A stretch of DNA of 64,000 bases from an uncultured Rikenellaceae bacterium (GTDB lineage Bacteria; Bacteroidota; Bacteroidia; Bacteroidales; Rikenellaceae), in assembly GCA_944326945.1 (NCBI GenBank), contig CALVFY010000002.1, positions 1 to 64,000 of the forward strand. The letters are read 5' to 3'. The notes beneath the pieces are model-generated. The model made no database searches. It saw only the letters and a list, made by a program, of their open reading frames with translations, and was not told the DNA's origin. Position numbers and translations under genes: made by a program. Of the stretch, positions 35,677 to 44,861 are shown piece after piece. Numbering within the stretch: position 1 is the first letter of the stretch; each line of letters starts with the position of its first letter.

Positions 35677-37227
35677 TTATTTCGTAATCCGTTCCAACCA
35701 TTTGAGCATGGCAAGCATGGTGAACATCGAGATCAGACAGGCTGCTACGAACACGGTCCAGGTTGCCCAAATCGGAATATGCTCGTAGAGAATCGTGCCG
35801 ATGAAAAGCAACTGGTTACCTATTGCGGTAGCTCCCAGCCAGCATCCTTGCATGATACCCTGATATTGGGGGGGAGCCACTTTCGAGACGAACGAGAGGC
35901 CCAGCGGGCTGATGAACAGTTCGGCTACGGTGAGGATGAAATAGGTGACGATCAGCAGCAACGGGGTTACACGTGCTGCATCGGGCAGACCTCCCATTGC
36001 CTTTACTTCGGCCGAAGTAGGCAGACCGAACGAACCCAGCGTCATCACAATGAAGGCACACGCAGCGATTCCCATACCGATAGCGATCTTTTTGGGCGTG
36101 GAGGGTTCCTTGCCCCGGGCACGCAGCCATCCGAAGAAACCGATTACGACAGGTGTCAGGAAGACCACAAAGAAGGGGTTGATCGACTGGAATATTTCGG
36201 CACCCACGAGCCGGGTGAAGCCCAGGTTGATATCGATGGCGCTGAGGTTGGTGTAGTCGTTGGCGAAGAAGGTGAGTGTAATTCCGTTCTGGTGGAACGA
36301 GAACCAGAAGAAGATCACCACGGCGAACACCGAGAAGAGTGCATAGAGACGTTGTTTGATCTCTTTGCTATCCATCGGAGCGATTTCTGCGGCGGTAGAG
36401 GCACCGCCCTCTTTCCTGGGAGCGGCTTTCAGGGCCGGATCGGGGAATCGGCGTTTGTTGACCAGATAGATCGTCAGGGAGATCAACATGGCAACGATGG
36501 CGGCACCGAATGCGTAGTGGAATCCTGTGTTGAATACGTCGAGATAGTTGCTCACAAAGGCACCCATGTCGGCAGGGGCCGTTCCTCCGCTCACTTCGGT
36601 GGCCAGTGTTTGCAGACGCTCGGTCGCTTCGGGCGAAAGATCGCCTTTCAGAAATCCGTGGCAGAGAGCGGGCAGGTCGGAATTATAGGCCAGATTGTGC
36701 AGTTTCAACCACCAGTTGCGTACGCCGATAGCCACGAACGGAGCGAAAAATCCGCCCACGTTGATGAACATGTAGAATATCTGGAATCCGGTGTCGCGTT
36801 TGGAGGAGTACTCGTTGTTGTCGTACATCTGACCCACCAGGGCCTGCAGGTTTCCCTTGAACAGACCGTTACCCAGTGCGATGACCAGCAGTCCTCCGCA
36901 GGTCATGGTCAGGTAAAGTGCCAGATTGGGAACGGGAGTCGGGGTGGGGATCGCGATCAGAAAATAGCCGATCGTCATCAGAACCAATCCCCAGAGAATC
37001 GTGCCTTTATAATTCCGGGTTTTGTCGGCAATGACACCTCCGACCAGGGCCAACAGATAAATTAATGCATAGAATACGGAGTAGATCAAAGCTGCGGGGG
37101 TCTTCTCCAGTCCGAATTTCGCAGTGAGGAATAGCGACAGAATCGCCATCATGATGTAGAAACCGAACCGTTCGCCCATGTTGGCCAAAGCCGCGGCGAT
37201 CAGTCCTTTAGGGTGTCCTTTAAACAT
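35677..37227 (-). CDS. POT-family proton-dependent oligopeptide transporter
   Basis: A 516-residue MFS-type membrane protein that takes up di- and tripeptides with protons. The start MFKGHPKGLIAAALANMGER contains the family's E-rich first helix (ExxER variant MGERFGFY). The PTR2 signatures GGVIADKTRNYKGTILWGL and FQIFYMFINVGGFFAPF follow. Some 12-14 helices are visible, with a long loop around residues 190-220 and a cytoplasmic loop near 265-285. It stands alone, convergent with the helicase and divergent from the branching enzyme, with repeats in the shared upstream region. Confidence 0.93.
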   Translation of the reverse strand: MFKGHPKGLIAAALANMGERFGFYIMMAILSLFLTAKFGLEKTPAALIYSVFYALIYLLALVGGVIADKTRNYKGTILWGLVLMTIGYFLIAIPTPTPVPNLALYLTMTCGGLLVIALGNGLFKGNLQALVGQMYDNNEYSSKRDTGFQIFYMFINVGGFFAPFVAIGVRNWWLKLHNLAYNSDLPALCHGFLKGDLSPEATERLQTLATEVSGGTAPADMGAFVSNYLDVFNTGFHYAFGAAIVAMLISLTIYLVNKRRFPDPALKAAPRKEGGASTAAEIAPMDSKEIKQRLYALFSVFAVVIFFWFSFHQNGITLTFFANDYTNLSAIDINLGFTRLVGAEIFQSINPFFVVFLTPVVIGFFGWLRARGKEPSTPKKIAIGMGIAACAFIVMTLGSFGLPTSAEVKAMGGLPDAARVTPLLLIVTYFILTVAELFISPLGLSFVSKVAPPQYQGIMQGCWLGATAIGNQLLFIGTILYEHIPIWATWTVFVAACLISMFTMLAMLKWLERITK

Positions 37228-37263
37228 ACAGAAGCGGTGTTTTTGTTCAGGTTAATAAATAAG

Positions 37264-37306
37264 AATTTTTTACTTATGCCTACAAAAGTAGGATAATTTT
37301 TTACTT
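37264..37306. promoter_or_regulatory. Direct repeats flanking an inverted repeat in a divergent promoter region
   Basis: AATTTTTTACTT occurs at 37264-37275 and again at 37295-37306, exactly 31 bases apart (about three helical turns). Between them lies CCTAC-AAAA-GTAGG (37279-37292). The element sits 36 bases upstream of the peptide transporter and 62 bases upstream of the branching enzyme. It looks like a shared operator, but no known motif was recognised. Confidence 0.45.
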
Positions 37307-37368
37307 TTTTATTGATTGATGCTAAATTTTGATTAACTTTCATTGATTAATTCGATGATTGACCTGCC

Positions 37369-39399
37369 ATGGAAAACAGTGTTACGGAGTTGCGTATGGT
37401 GAAAGAAGACCCCTGGTTGGAGCCTGTGGCCGGGGAGTTGGAGTATCGTCGCCGGCTGTATCTGGACCGGCTGGAGCAGATCGAACGGGGAGCGGGGTCG
37501 TTGGTTGATTTTGCCAATGGATACCGTTGGTTCGGTTTTCAAAGAGACGATATTGCCGGCGGCTGGTGGTTCAGGGAGTGGCTGCCCGGGGCGCAGGATG
37601 TCTATCTGTTCGGCGATTTCAACGGATGGCAACGGACCGAGGTGCCTTTGACGAGGGGCAACGATGGCGTGTGGTCGGTCTTTCTGTCCGATGAAATGTA
37701 TGCGGAGAGACTGGTCCACGGGAGTTTGGTCAAAATGCTCGTCCACGGCGACAACGGTTGGCTGGAGCGTATTCCGTCGTATATCCGGCGAGTGGTACAG
37801 GATGAGCAGACGAAGGATTTCTGCGGGCAGTTCTGGAATCCGAAACCCTTCGACTGGAGCGGCGACGATTTCGATATTTCAAAAAATGGCAGTTTGCTGA
37901 TCTATGAAGCCCATGTGGGAATGGCCCAGGAGGAGGAACGGGTAGGGACATATCGGGAATTTGCCCGGAATGTGTTGCCGCGCATCAAAAAATTGGGTTA
38001 TAATACCGTGCAGTTGATGGCTGTGGCTGAACATCCCTACTACGGCAGTTTCGGCTATCATGTCTCCAATTTTTTTGCGGCTTCGTCCCGGTTCGGTACG
38101 CCGGAGGAGCTCAAGGCATTGATTAGGAAGGCCCACAAGATGGGACTTGCCGTGATTATGGATCTGGTGCATGCCCATTATGTGAAGAATATCAACGAGG
38201 GAATCAACGAACTGGACGGTACGGACCATCTCTACTCTCTGCCTGGCGAGGCGGGCAATCAACCCTATTGGGATTCGAAACTGTTCGACTATGGGAAAGG
38301 CCAGGTGCAACATTTTCTGCTTTCGAATGTCAAATACTGGCTGGATGAGTTCCATTTCGACGGGTTCCGTTTCGACGGGGTGACCTCCATGATCTATTAT
38401 CACCACGGATACACGGAGTTCGATTGCCGGGAGAAATATTTCGATGATTCGGTCAATCGCGATGCGTTGACCTATTTGACACTGGCCAATCGGCTGGTGC
38501 ACGATTTCCGTCCGCAGGCGGTGACCATCGCCGAGGATGTGAGCGGTATGCCCGGGATGTGCAATCCGATTCCCGACGGGGGAGTGGGATTTGACTATCG
38601 GTTGGGAATGGCCGTACCCGATTTCTGGATTCGATTGCTCAAGGAGGTCCCCGATCAGCAGTGGAACATTTGGGAGATATGGAATATCCTGACCGATCGT
38701 CTTCCTCAGGTGAAGACGGTGGCTTATGCCGAATCGCACGATCAGGCGCTGGTGGGCGACAAGACGATTGCCTTCCGGTTGATGGACAAGGAGATGTATA
38801 CGGACATGAATCGTGCTTATCAGAATATCATTATCGACCGGGGAATCGCTCTGCACAAGATGATCCGCCTGGTGACGATCTCCCTGGGAGGCCAGGCCTA
38901 TCTCAATTTTATGGGCAACGAGTTCGGTCATCCCGAATGGATCGATTTTCCGCGGGAGGGCAACGGCTGGAGTTATGCCCATGCCCGGCGGATGTGGAGT
39001 TTGTCGGAGAATCCATTTTTGCGTTACAGTTATTTGAATGAATTCGACCGGGCCATGATCCATCTGGTGAAGCGTTACGGGATATTGAGCGACGGGTATG
39101 CCTACAATCGGATGATGGACCAGGAGAATAAAACGATGGTGTTCAATCATCGCGACCTGTTGTTTGTGTTTAATTGGCACCCGGACCGGAGCTTGCCCGA
39201 TTATGCGGTGCCGGTGCCGGAACCCGGTAAATATAAGGTGTTGCTCTCGACCGACTCGGAAAAATTCGGCGGTTTGGGTCGTCAGGATGAATCGGTGGTC
39301 CATTTTTCCTATCCCGTGACCGACAGGGAGGGAAACGTGAGTCATTACATGAAAATCTACAACATTTGCAGGACGGCGACGATATTTAAAAAGATGTAA
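37369..39399 (+). CDS. glgB: 1,4-alpha-glucan branching enzyme (GH13, GBE1-like)
   Basis: A 676-residue enzyme that makes alpha-1,6 branches in glycogen. An N-terminal CBM48-like domain (VYLFGDFNGWQRTEVPL) precedes the GH13 barrel. Catalytic residues are the nucleophile D336 (FRFDGVTSMIYYHHG), acid/base E389 (TIAEDVSGMP) and H457/D458 (YAESHDQALVGDKT). The MIYYHHG stretch and EFGHPEWIDFPREGN are hallmarks of the eukaryote-like subfamily GH13_8. E. coli GlgB is longer (about 730 residues) with an extra N-terminal module. No other glycogen gene is adjacent. Confidence 0.95.
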   Translation: MENSVTELRMVKEDPWLEPVAGELEYRRRLYLDRLEQIERGAGSLVDFANGYRWFGFQRDDIAGGWWFREWLPGAQDVYLFGDFNGWQRTEVPLTRGNDGVWSVFLSDEMYAERLVHGSLVKMLVHGDNGWLERIPSYIRRVVQDEQTKDFCGQFWNPKPFDWSGDDFDISKNGSLLIYEAHVGMAQEEERVGTYREFARNVLPRIKKLGYNTVQLMAVAEHPYYGSFGYHVSNFFAASSRFGTPEELKALIRKAHKMGLAVIMDLVHAHYVKNINEGINELDGTDHLYSLPGEAGNQPYWDSKLFDYGKGQVQHFLLSNVKYWLDEFHFDGFRFDGVTSMIYYHHGYTEFDCREKYFDDSVNRDALTYLTLANRLVHDFRPQAVTIAEDVSGMPGMCNPIPDGGVGFDYRLGMAVPDFWIRLLKEVPDQQWNIWEIWNILTDRLPQVKTVAYAESHDQALVGDKTIAFRLMDKEMYTDMNRAYQNIIIDRGIALHKMIRLVTISLGGQAYLNFMGNEFGHPEWIDFPREGNGWSYAHARRMWSLSENPFLRYSYLNEFDRAMIHLVKRYGILSDGYAYNRMMDQENKTMVFNHRDLLFVFNWHPDRSLPDYAVPVPEPGKYKVLLSTDSEKFGGLGRQDESVVHFSYPVTDREGNVSHYMKIYNICRTATIFKKM

Positions 39400-39439
39400 A
39401 AAATCTTAATCGAATTGCGGTTTTTCGTTAAAGAATCGT

Positions 39440-39447
39440 TATATTTG
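39440..39447 (+). promoter_or_regulatory. Candidate -7 box upstream of the nuo region
   Basis: TATATTTG, 14 bases before ATG 39462, with a weak ATTG 22 bases upstream. It is the best promoter candidate between the branching enzyme gene and nuoA. Confidence 0.45.
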
Positions 39448-39461
39448 TGGCCTCGAAATTT

Positions 39462-39683
39462 ATGGAAAAGGTCGCAAAATATTATGTGTTAGCCGTTTTA
39501 TTGCTGAGCTTGACAGTCTTGTTTTCGGGAGAAGCACAGCAAAAGAAGGTTTTTGTGTCTGGAGTAGAGCCAGAGATTCCGATTTCTGAGATTTTGAGAG
39601 AAAAAGCTATTGGAGAATGCGAGGCGATGGTTTCCCGGAGAGGAATGTCGTTTTGTGTCGCGATAGGAGAGTTGCTAACATAG
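39462..39683 (+). CDS. Small putative secreted protein ahead of nuoA
   Basis: A 73-codon frame starting at ATG 39462, with a signal-like N-terminus (KYYVLAVLLLSLTVLFSGEAQ), then KKVFVSGVEPEIPISEILRE and a short tail with one cysteine pair. A promoter-like box is close by. It lies 93 bases upstream of nuoA and could be co-transcribed. I recognise no family and it may be spurious; if it is not a gene, the 377 bases before nuoA are a leader. Confidence 0.4.
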   Translation: MEKVAKYYVLAVLLLSLTVLFSGEAQQKKVFVSGVEPEIPISEILREKAIGECEAMVSRRGMSFCVAIGELLT

Positions 39684-39776
39684 TCGAGATAGATAGGTGG
39701 AGGCCGTTTCCGTTGTCGGGGGCGGCATTGTTTTATTATTGGAAGAGATAAGATAATCATTTAATAGTAATATGTT

Positions 39777-40127
39777 ATGAATCTGACACTGTTTGTCGTC
39801 GTGCTGATTACGGCTATCGCATTGGTCGCGATTGCGTTGGGAATCGCCCGATTGATCTCGCCCCGGTCGTTCAATAAACAGAAGGGGGAGGCTTATGAGT
39901 GCGGTATTCCTACGCGGGGTCGTTCGTGGATGCAATTCAAGGTAGGATACTATCTGTTTGCCATTCTCTTCCTGATGTTCGATGTGGAAGCCGTGTTCCT
40001 GTTCCCCTGGGCGGTGATCGTACAGGAAGTGGGAGTCATGGGACTGGTGAATGTCATATTCTTTATTGTAATTCTGGCGTTGGGTCTGGCCTATGCCTGG
40101 AAGAAAGGAGCGTTGGAATGGAAATAG
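39777..40127 (+). CDS. nuoA: NADH-quinone oxidoreductase subunit A
   Basis: A 116-residue membrane subunit at the junction of the arms of complex I, with three transmembrane helices. Family motifs are [20 protein letters not shown] and [20 protein letters not shown]. The cysteine of the ECG loop is the one near the quinone channel. It opens an operon of ten genes and overlaps nuoB by 10 bases. Confidence 0.95.
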   Translation: MNLTLFVVVLITAIALVAIALGIARLISPRSFNKQKGEAYECGIPTRGRSWMQFKVGYYLFAILFLMFDVEAVFLFPWAVIVQEVGVMGLVNVIFFIVILALGLAYAWKKGALEWK

Positions 40128-40705
40128 CGAAGCCCAAAATCAAGTCGATGAAGTATGAAGACTTCAACGACAACGAATACCTGGAAGAACTCCGCAAGGG
40201 GGGCGTTGATGTGATAGTCGGCAAGTTGGATGAACTCATCAATTGGGGACGTTCCAACTCTGTGTGGCCGCTGACATTCGCTACCAGTTGCTGTGGTATC
40301 GAATTCATGGCCGTAGGAGCGGCTCGTTACGACTTTGCCCGGTTCGGATTCGAAGTGACCAGGGCCAGTCCGCGTCAGGCCGATGTGATTGTGGTGGCGG
40401 GAACCATCGTGCACAAAATGGCACCGGTACTCAAACGTCTCTACGACCAGATGGCCGATCCGAAATATGTGATCGCCATGGGTGGATGTGCCATTTCGGG
40501 CGGACCGTTCAAGAAATCTTACCATGTGGTGCGCGGAGTGAATACGATTATTCCCGTGGATGTCTATGTGCCGGGCTGCCCGCCGCGGCCGGAGGCATTG
40601 CTCTACGGAATGATGCAGCTGCAACGTAAAATCAAAGTGGAACGTTTCTTCGGTGTGGTGAACCACAAACAGCCCAAGAGCGAAAACCCCGATAACGAGA
40701 AATAA
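40118..40705 (+). CDS. nuoB: NADH-quinone oxidoreductase subunit B
   Basis: A 195-residue peripheral subunit that carries iron-sulfur cluster N2 next to the quinone site. Ligands are the adjacent cysteines in [10 protein letters not shown], the Cys of MGGCAISGG and that of [12 protein letters not shown]. The ATG at 40118 is preceded by AAAGGAG inside nuoA, one of the few clear Shine-Dalgarno sites in the window. A longer frame starting inside nuoA is not supported. The order A, B, CD is the conserved one. Confidence 0.96.
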   Translation: MEIAKPKIKSMKYEDFNDNEYLEELRKGGVDVIVGKLDELINWGRSNSVWPLTFATSCCGIEFMAVGAARYDFARFGFEVTRASPRQADVIVVAGTIVHKMAPVLKRLYDQMADPKYVIAMGGCAISGGPFKKSYHVVRGVNTIIPVDVYVPGCPPRPEALLYGMMQLQRKIKVERFFGVVNHKQPKSENPDNEK

Positions 40706-40708
40706 AAA

Positions 40709-42337
40709 ATGGAGAAAATCAAAAATAGAATTCTCGAGGTGGTTCCTGAGGCAGTAGTTGTTTCAGAGGCGCCTCTGACTGTCTCCGTTCCGCCTCTGCC
40801 ATTCTACGATTTGGCGCGGCGACTGCGTGACGACGAGGATATGCGATTCGACTATCTGGTCTGCATGACGGGAGTCGATGAAGGCGAGTCATTGGGGGTG
40901 GTCTATCACTTGCGTTCTACGGTTTACGGACATGAACTTGTGTTACGGACGGCTGCCCTGGATCGGGAAAATCCCGAGTTGGCCAGTGTTGTGGATATAT
41001 GGGCTACGGCCAATCTGAATGAACGCGAAGTGTTCGATTTTTTCGGTATCCGATTCATCAATCATCCAGATATGCGTCGGTTGTTCCTGCGCAACGATTG
41101 GGTGGGATATCCCTTGCGTAAGGATTACAATGCCGATGAGAAGATTAATCCCGTGCGGTTGGAGAGCGAAGAGACCATCGATGTGGCACCTGCTTACGAA
41201 GCCAGTCGGGACGGAGAGGTGGAAGAGATCGAACACGTGTTGTTCAAAGAGGGTGAATATGTGGTGAACATCGGTCCCCAGCACCCTGCGACACACGGTG
41301 TGCTGCGTTTCCGCGTGCAACTCGACGGAGAGATCGTTCGCAAGGTGGATGTGAACTGCGGATATATCCATCGCGGTATTGAAAAGATGTGCGAGAGTCT
41401 GACCTATCCTCAGATGCTGGCCCTGACAGACCGGTTGGATTATCTGTCTGCCCACCAGAACCGTCATGCCCTCTGCCTTTGCATTGAGGATGCTTTGCAG
41501 ATCGAGGTGCCGGAGCGGGTCAAGTATATTCGTACCATCATGGACGAGTTGACCCGTCTGCAATCGCACCTGCTTTTCTGGTCTACGTTCTGTATGGACC
41601 TGGGTGCGTTGACGGCCTTCTTTTACGGATTCCGCGACCGGGAGAAAATCCTGGATATGTTCGAGGAGACTTGTGGCGGACGTCTGATCATGAACTACAA
41701 CGTGGTTGGCGGTGTGATGCAGGACATTCACCCCAATCTGGTGCATCGGATCAAGGATTTTATCAAATATCTGCCACCGATGTTGAAAGAGTATCACGAG
41801 GTGTTTACGGGCAATATCATCGCACAGCAACGTATGAAGGGAATCGGCCTGTTGAGCAGGGAGGATGCCATCTCTTACGGAGTGACGGGTCCTTCGGGAC
41901 GTGCTTCGGGATGGGCTTGCGATGTGCGGAAGATTCATCCTTACGGGGTCTATGACAAGGTCGATTTCAAGGAGATCGTACGGGAGGATGGCGATGTGTT
42001 CGGACGATATATGGTGCGCATGGAGGAGATTCTTCAGTCGCTGCACATCCTCGAACAGTTGGTGGACAACATCCCCGAGGGCGATTTTGCAGTGAAGACC
42101 AAACCGATTATCCGGTTGCCGGAAGGAAACTATTTCCGCAGTGTGGAGGCCAGCCGTGGTGAATTCGGGGTCTATATCGAGAGCCGCGGGGATAAATTCC
42201 CGTATCGGGTGAAATTCCGTTCGCCGGGTCTGCCACTCGTATCAGTGGTCGATCTGCTGGCTCGAGATGGCAAGATCGCCGACTTGATAGCAGTGGGAGG
42301 TTCGTTGGACTATGTTGTTCCCGATATCGACCGCTAA
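40709..42337 (+). CDS. nuoCD: Fused NADH-quinone oxidoreductase subunits C and D
   Basis: A 542-residue fusion. Residues 1-155 are the NuoC (30 kDa) domain (REVFDFFGIRFINHPDMRRL, WVGYPLRKDYN). After a linker, residues 183-542 are NuoD (49 kDa), with the quinone-site start YVVNIGPQHPATHGVLRF, GYIHRGIEKMCE and DPIIRLPEG-like KPIIRLPEGNYF. In E. coli the two are also fused, while in many other phyla they are separate. Three bases separate it from nuoB, and a 109-base gap without obvious structure separates it from nuoH. Confidence 0.96.
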   Translation: MEKIKNRILEVVPEAVVVSEAPLTVSVPPLPFYDLARRLRDDEDMRFDYLVCMTGVDEGESLGVVYHLRSTVYGHELVLRTAALDRENPELASVVDIWATANLNEREVFDFFGIRFINHPDMRRLFLRNDWVGYPLRKDYNADEKINPVRLESEETIDVAPAYEASRDGEVEEIEHVLFKEGEYVVNIGPQHPATHGVLRFRVQLDGEIVRKVDVNCGYIHRGIEKMCESLTYPQMLALTDRLDYLSAHQNRHALCLCIEDALQIEVPERVKYIRTIMDELTRLQSHLLFWSTFCMDLGALTAFFYGFRDREKILDMFEETCGGRLIMNYNVVGGVMQDIHPNLVHRIKDFIKYLPPMLKEYHEVFTGNIIAQQRMKGIGLLSREDAISYGVTGPSGRASGWACDVRKIHPYGVYDKVDFKEIVREDGDVFGRYMVRMEEILQSLHILEQLVDNIPEGDFAVKTKPIIRLPEGNYFRSVEASRGEFGVYIESRGDKFPYRVKFRSPGLPLVSVVDLLARDGKIADLIAVGGSLDYVVPDIDR

Positions 42338-42446
42338 AAGAAAATGTAGACAGGTAGTCGGAAGGCTACGAAATATAAAAAATGGTTTTTTAGTTCCCTG
42401 ATCGAATGATGCAGAGAACAGACCTTAACCAACAACGAAAAGTTTT

Positions 42447-43523
42447 ATGTTTGATTTCGCAGTTGTAACAGAGTGGGTCGATGGATTGCTCCGATCGTGG
42501 CTGCCCGAATCGTGGGCGGTACTGGCCGAGTTTTTTCTGATCGGACTTTGCCTGCTGTTGGCCTATGCGGTGATCGCACTGGTGCTGATTCTGGCCGAAC
42601 GTAAGGTGTGCGCCTATTTCCAGTGTCGTCTCGGTCCCAATCGGGTGGGTCCCTGGGGCTTGACACAGAGTGTGGCGGATATGTTCAAAATGCTGATCAA
42701 GGAGTTGATTCAGGTGCGTCATGTGGATAATTTCCTGTTTAATTTGGCTCCTTATATCGTTATCATCTCGTCGGTATTGGCATTCGGATGTATCCCCTAC
42801 GCCAAGGGGCTGGAGATTATCGACTTCAATGTGGGAATATTCTTCCTGTTGGCAGTCTCCTCGATCGGTATAGTGGGAATTCTGTTGGCCGGATGGTCGA
42901 GTAACAATAAGTATTCGTTGATCGGAGCCATGCGAAGCGGCGCCCAGATGATCAGTTATGAACTTTCGATCGGATTGTCGATTCTTACGATGGTTGTCTT
43001 TTCGGGTAGCATGCAGTTGTCGACGATTGTGGAGAGTCAGGCCGACGGATGGTTCCTGTTTCGGGGACATATTCCGGCTTTCATCGCATTTATCGTCTAT
43101 CTGATTGCGGGTACGGCCGAAACCAACCGAGGACCCTTCGACCTGCCCGAGGCCGATTCGGAGTTGACGGCCGGTTACCATACCGAATATTCCGGAATGC
43201 ATTTCGGATTTTTCTATTTGGCAGAATTTCTTAATATGTTTATTGTGGCTTCGGTTGCTGCCACCCTATTCCTGGGCGGATGGATGCCGTTGCACATACC
43301 GGGATGGGAGGGATTTAATGCCGCTATGGACTGGATTCCCTCTATCTTCTGGTTCATCGGTAAAGTGGCCGTTATGATCTTTATCATCATGTGGTTCAAG
43401 TGGACTTTCCCTCGATTGAGAATCGACCAGCTGCTACGGCTGGAGTGGAAGTACCTGCTGCCGTTGAATCTGTGCAATCTGTTGCTGATGGTGATCGTAG
43501 TTGTGTTTAACCTGCATTTTTAA
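42447..43523 (+). CDS. nuoH: NADH-quinone oxidoreductase subunit H
   Basis: A 358-residue membrane subunit with about eight helices that forms the quinone chamber. Family motifs are [23 protein letters not shown]-like loops near [20 protein letters not shown] and [20 protein letters not shown]. It ends 12 bases before nuoI. The conserved [11 protein letters not shown] loop is present as [16 protein letters not shown]. Confidence 0.96.
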   Translation: MFDFAVVTEWVDGLLRSWLPESWAVLAEFFLIGLCLLLAYAVIALVLILAERKVCAYFQCRLGPNRVGPWGLTQSVADMFKMLIKELIQVRHVDNFLFNLAPYIVIISSVLAFGCIPYAKGLEIIDFNVGIFFLLAVSSIGIVGILLAGWSSNNKYSLIGAMRSGAQMISYELSIGLSILTMVVFSGSMQLSTIVESQADGWFLFRGHIPAFIAFIVYLIAGTAETNRGPFDLPEADSELTAGYHTEYSGMHFGFFYLAEFLNMFIVASVAATLFLGGWMPLHIPGWEGFNAAMDWIPSIFWFIGKVAVMIFIIMWFKWTFPRLRIDQLLRLEWKYLLPLNLCNLLLMVIVVVFNLHF

Positions 43524-43535
43524 GGAGGAATGGCC

Positions 43536-44009
43536 ATGAGTAATAGCTTTACACGTTATATATCTTCATTTTGGAAAGGATTGTGGTCGCTGCTCAAGGG
43601 TATGCGTCGTACAATCATCATTTTCTTCCGGAAAAAGACAACGGAATGTTATCCCGAAAATCGGGCGACACTGGTGATTTCCGATCGTTTCCGGGGCGAA
43701 CTGGTCATGCCGCACGACGAGAATAACCAACACAAATGTGTGGCGTGTGGCATCTGTGAAATGAACTGTCCGAACGATTCGATTCACATCGAATCGGAAA
43801 TGGTGGAGGACGAGAACGGAAAGAAAACAAAAGTGTTGCGTCGCTATAATTACGATCTGGGAAGTTGCCTGTTTTGTCAATTGTGTGTGCGGGGATGTCC
43901 GCACGGAGCGATTGAATTCCGCAATACGTTCGAACATGCCGTTTTTACCCGTGAAAAGTTGGTGAAACAACTCAATCGGGAGGGTTCAACCGTAGTTAAA
44001 AAGAGATAG
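43536..44009 (+). CDS. nuoI: NADH-quinone oxidoreductase subunit I
   Basis: A 157-residue ferredoxin-like subunit with two [4Fe-4S] sites, CVACGICEMNCPNDSI and CLFCQLCVRGCPHGAIEF, passing electrons to N2. The start is ambiguous: ATG 43530 is two bases from AAGGAGG, while ATG 43536 has AGGAGG with a seven-base spacer and is preferred. Without NuoEFG these clusters are the expected entry point for electrons, possibly from ferredoxin or flavodoxin (inference). Confidence 0.93.
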   Translation: MSNSFTRYISSFWKGLWSLLKGMRRTIIIFFRKKTTECYPENRATLVISDRFRGELVMPHDENNQHKCVACGICEMNCPNDSIHIESEMVEDENGKKTKVLRRYNYDLGSCLFCQLCVRGCPHGAIEFRNTFEHAVFTREKLVKQLNREGSTVVKKR

Positions 44010-44011
44010 TC

Positions 44012-44521
44012 ATGGAAATATCACTTCAGGAAATCGTGTTTTTTATACTGGCGGCGGTCATCGTGGTTTGTTCCGTGCTGGCCGTGACAACCAAGCGGAT
44101 TCTTCGCTCGGCGACCCATCTGCTGTTTGTGTTGTTCGCTACGGCGGGTATCTATTTTCAGCTTAATTACTCGTTTTTGGGTGCGGTTCAGCTCACGGTC
44201 TATGCCGGAGGTATCATCGTGTTGTATGTCTTTTCGATTCTGCTGACCAGTCCGGAAGGTGACCATGCCGAGAAGCTTATGCGAGGTAAATTCTTCGCCG
44301 GTTTGGTGGCCGCATTGGCGGGGGCTGCCGTGTGTATCTTTATTATGGTTACCCATTCGTTCGGGGCCTATCGAATCATTCCGGGCGAAATACCGATGAA
44401 GGAGATCGGTCACGCATTGATGGGAACCGAACGCTATCAGTATCTGTTGCCGTTTGAATTGATCAGTGTATTGTTGCTGGCCTGCATTGTCGGGGGAATC
44501 ATGATCGCAAGAAAACGTTAG
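44012..44521 (+). CDS. nuoJ: NADH-quinone oxidoreductase subunit J
   Basis: A 169-residue membrane subunit with five helices. Recognisable parts are RSATHLLFVLFATAGIYFQL and QLTVYAGGIIVLYVFSILL, including the pi-bulge helix region. Gaps of two and four bases link it to nuoI and nuoK. Confidence 0.93.
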   Translation: MEISLQEIVFFILAAVIVVCSVLAVTTKRILRSATHLLFVLFATAGIYFQLNYSFLGAVQLTVYAGGIIVLYVFSILLTSPEGDHAEKLMRGKFFAGLVAALAGAAVCIFIMVTHSFGAYRIIPGEIPMKEIGHALMGTERYQYLLPFELISVLLLACIVGGIMIARKR

Positions 44522-44525
44522 GAGT

Positions 44526-44840
44526 ATGGAAGAGATAAGAATGGAATATTATCTGATAATCAGTACGCTGATGCTGTTTATCGGAATCTATGGATTCATT
44601 ACGCGGCGTAATTTGCTAGCGGTGTTGATTTCAGTAGAGTTGATGCTCAATTCGGTGGATATCAATTTTGTGGTCTTCAACCGATACCTGTTTCCGGACC
44701 ATCTGGAAGGATTGTTCTTCTCGTTGTTTGCTATCGGGGTTTCGGCGGCGGAAACAGCAGTGGCTATTGCCATCATTATCAATATATATCGTAATATCCG
44801 GAGCATTCAGACCCGGGAACTCAATACGATGAAACACTAA
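44526..44840 (+). CDS. nuoK: NADH-quinone oxidoreductase subunit K
   Basis: A 104-residue (or 99-residue from ATG 44541) three-helix membrane subunit. The conserved glutamates of the proton path are seen in VLISVELMLNSVDINFV and SAAETAVAIAIIINIYR. Family length is about 100, which favours the second ATG, but the first has the better spacing from nuoJ. Confidence 0.94.
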   Translation: MEEIRMEYYLIISTLMLFIGIYGFITRRNLLAVLISVELMLNSVDINFVVFNRYLFPDHLEGLFFSLFAIGVSAAETAVAIAIIINIYRNIRSIQTRELNTMKH

Positions 44841-44861
44841 CGGTCTTAAAAGAATAAATCT

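Noticed and set aside
35779-37065. 428-codon plus-strand frame opposite the peptide transporter gene
   Set aside because: Gln/His/Glu-rich shadow of a membrane protein gene.
37879-39345. 488-codon minus-strand frame opposite the branching enzyme gene
   Set aside because: Antisense to conserved GH13 catalytic motifs and without a family signature.
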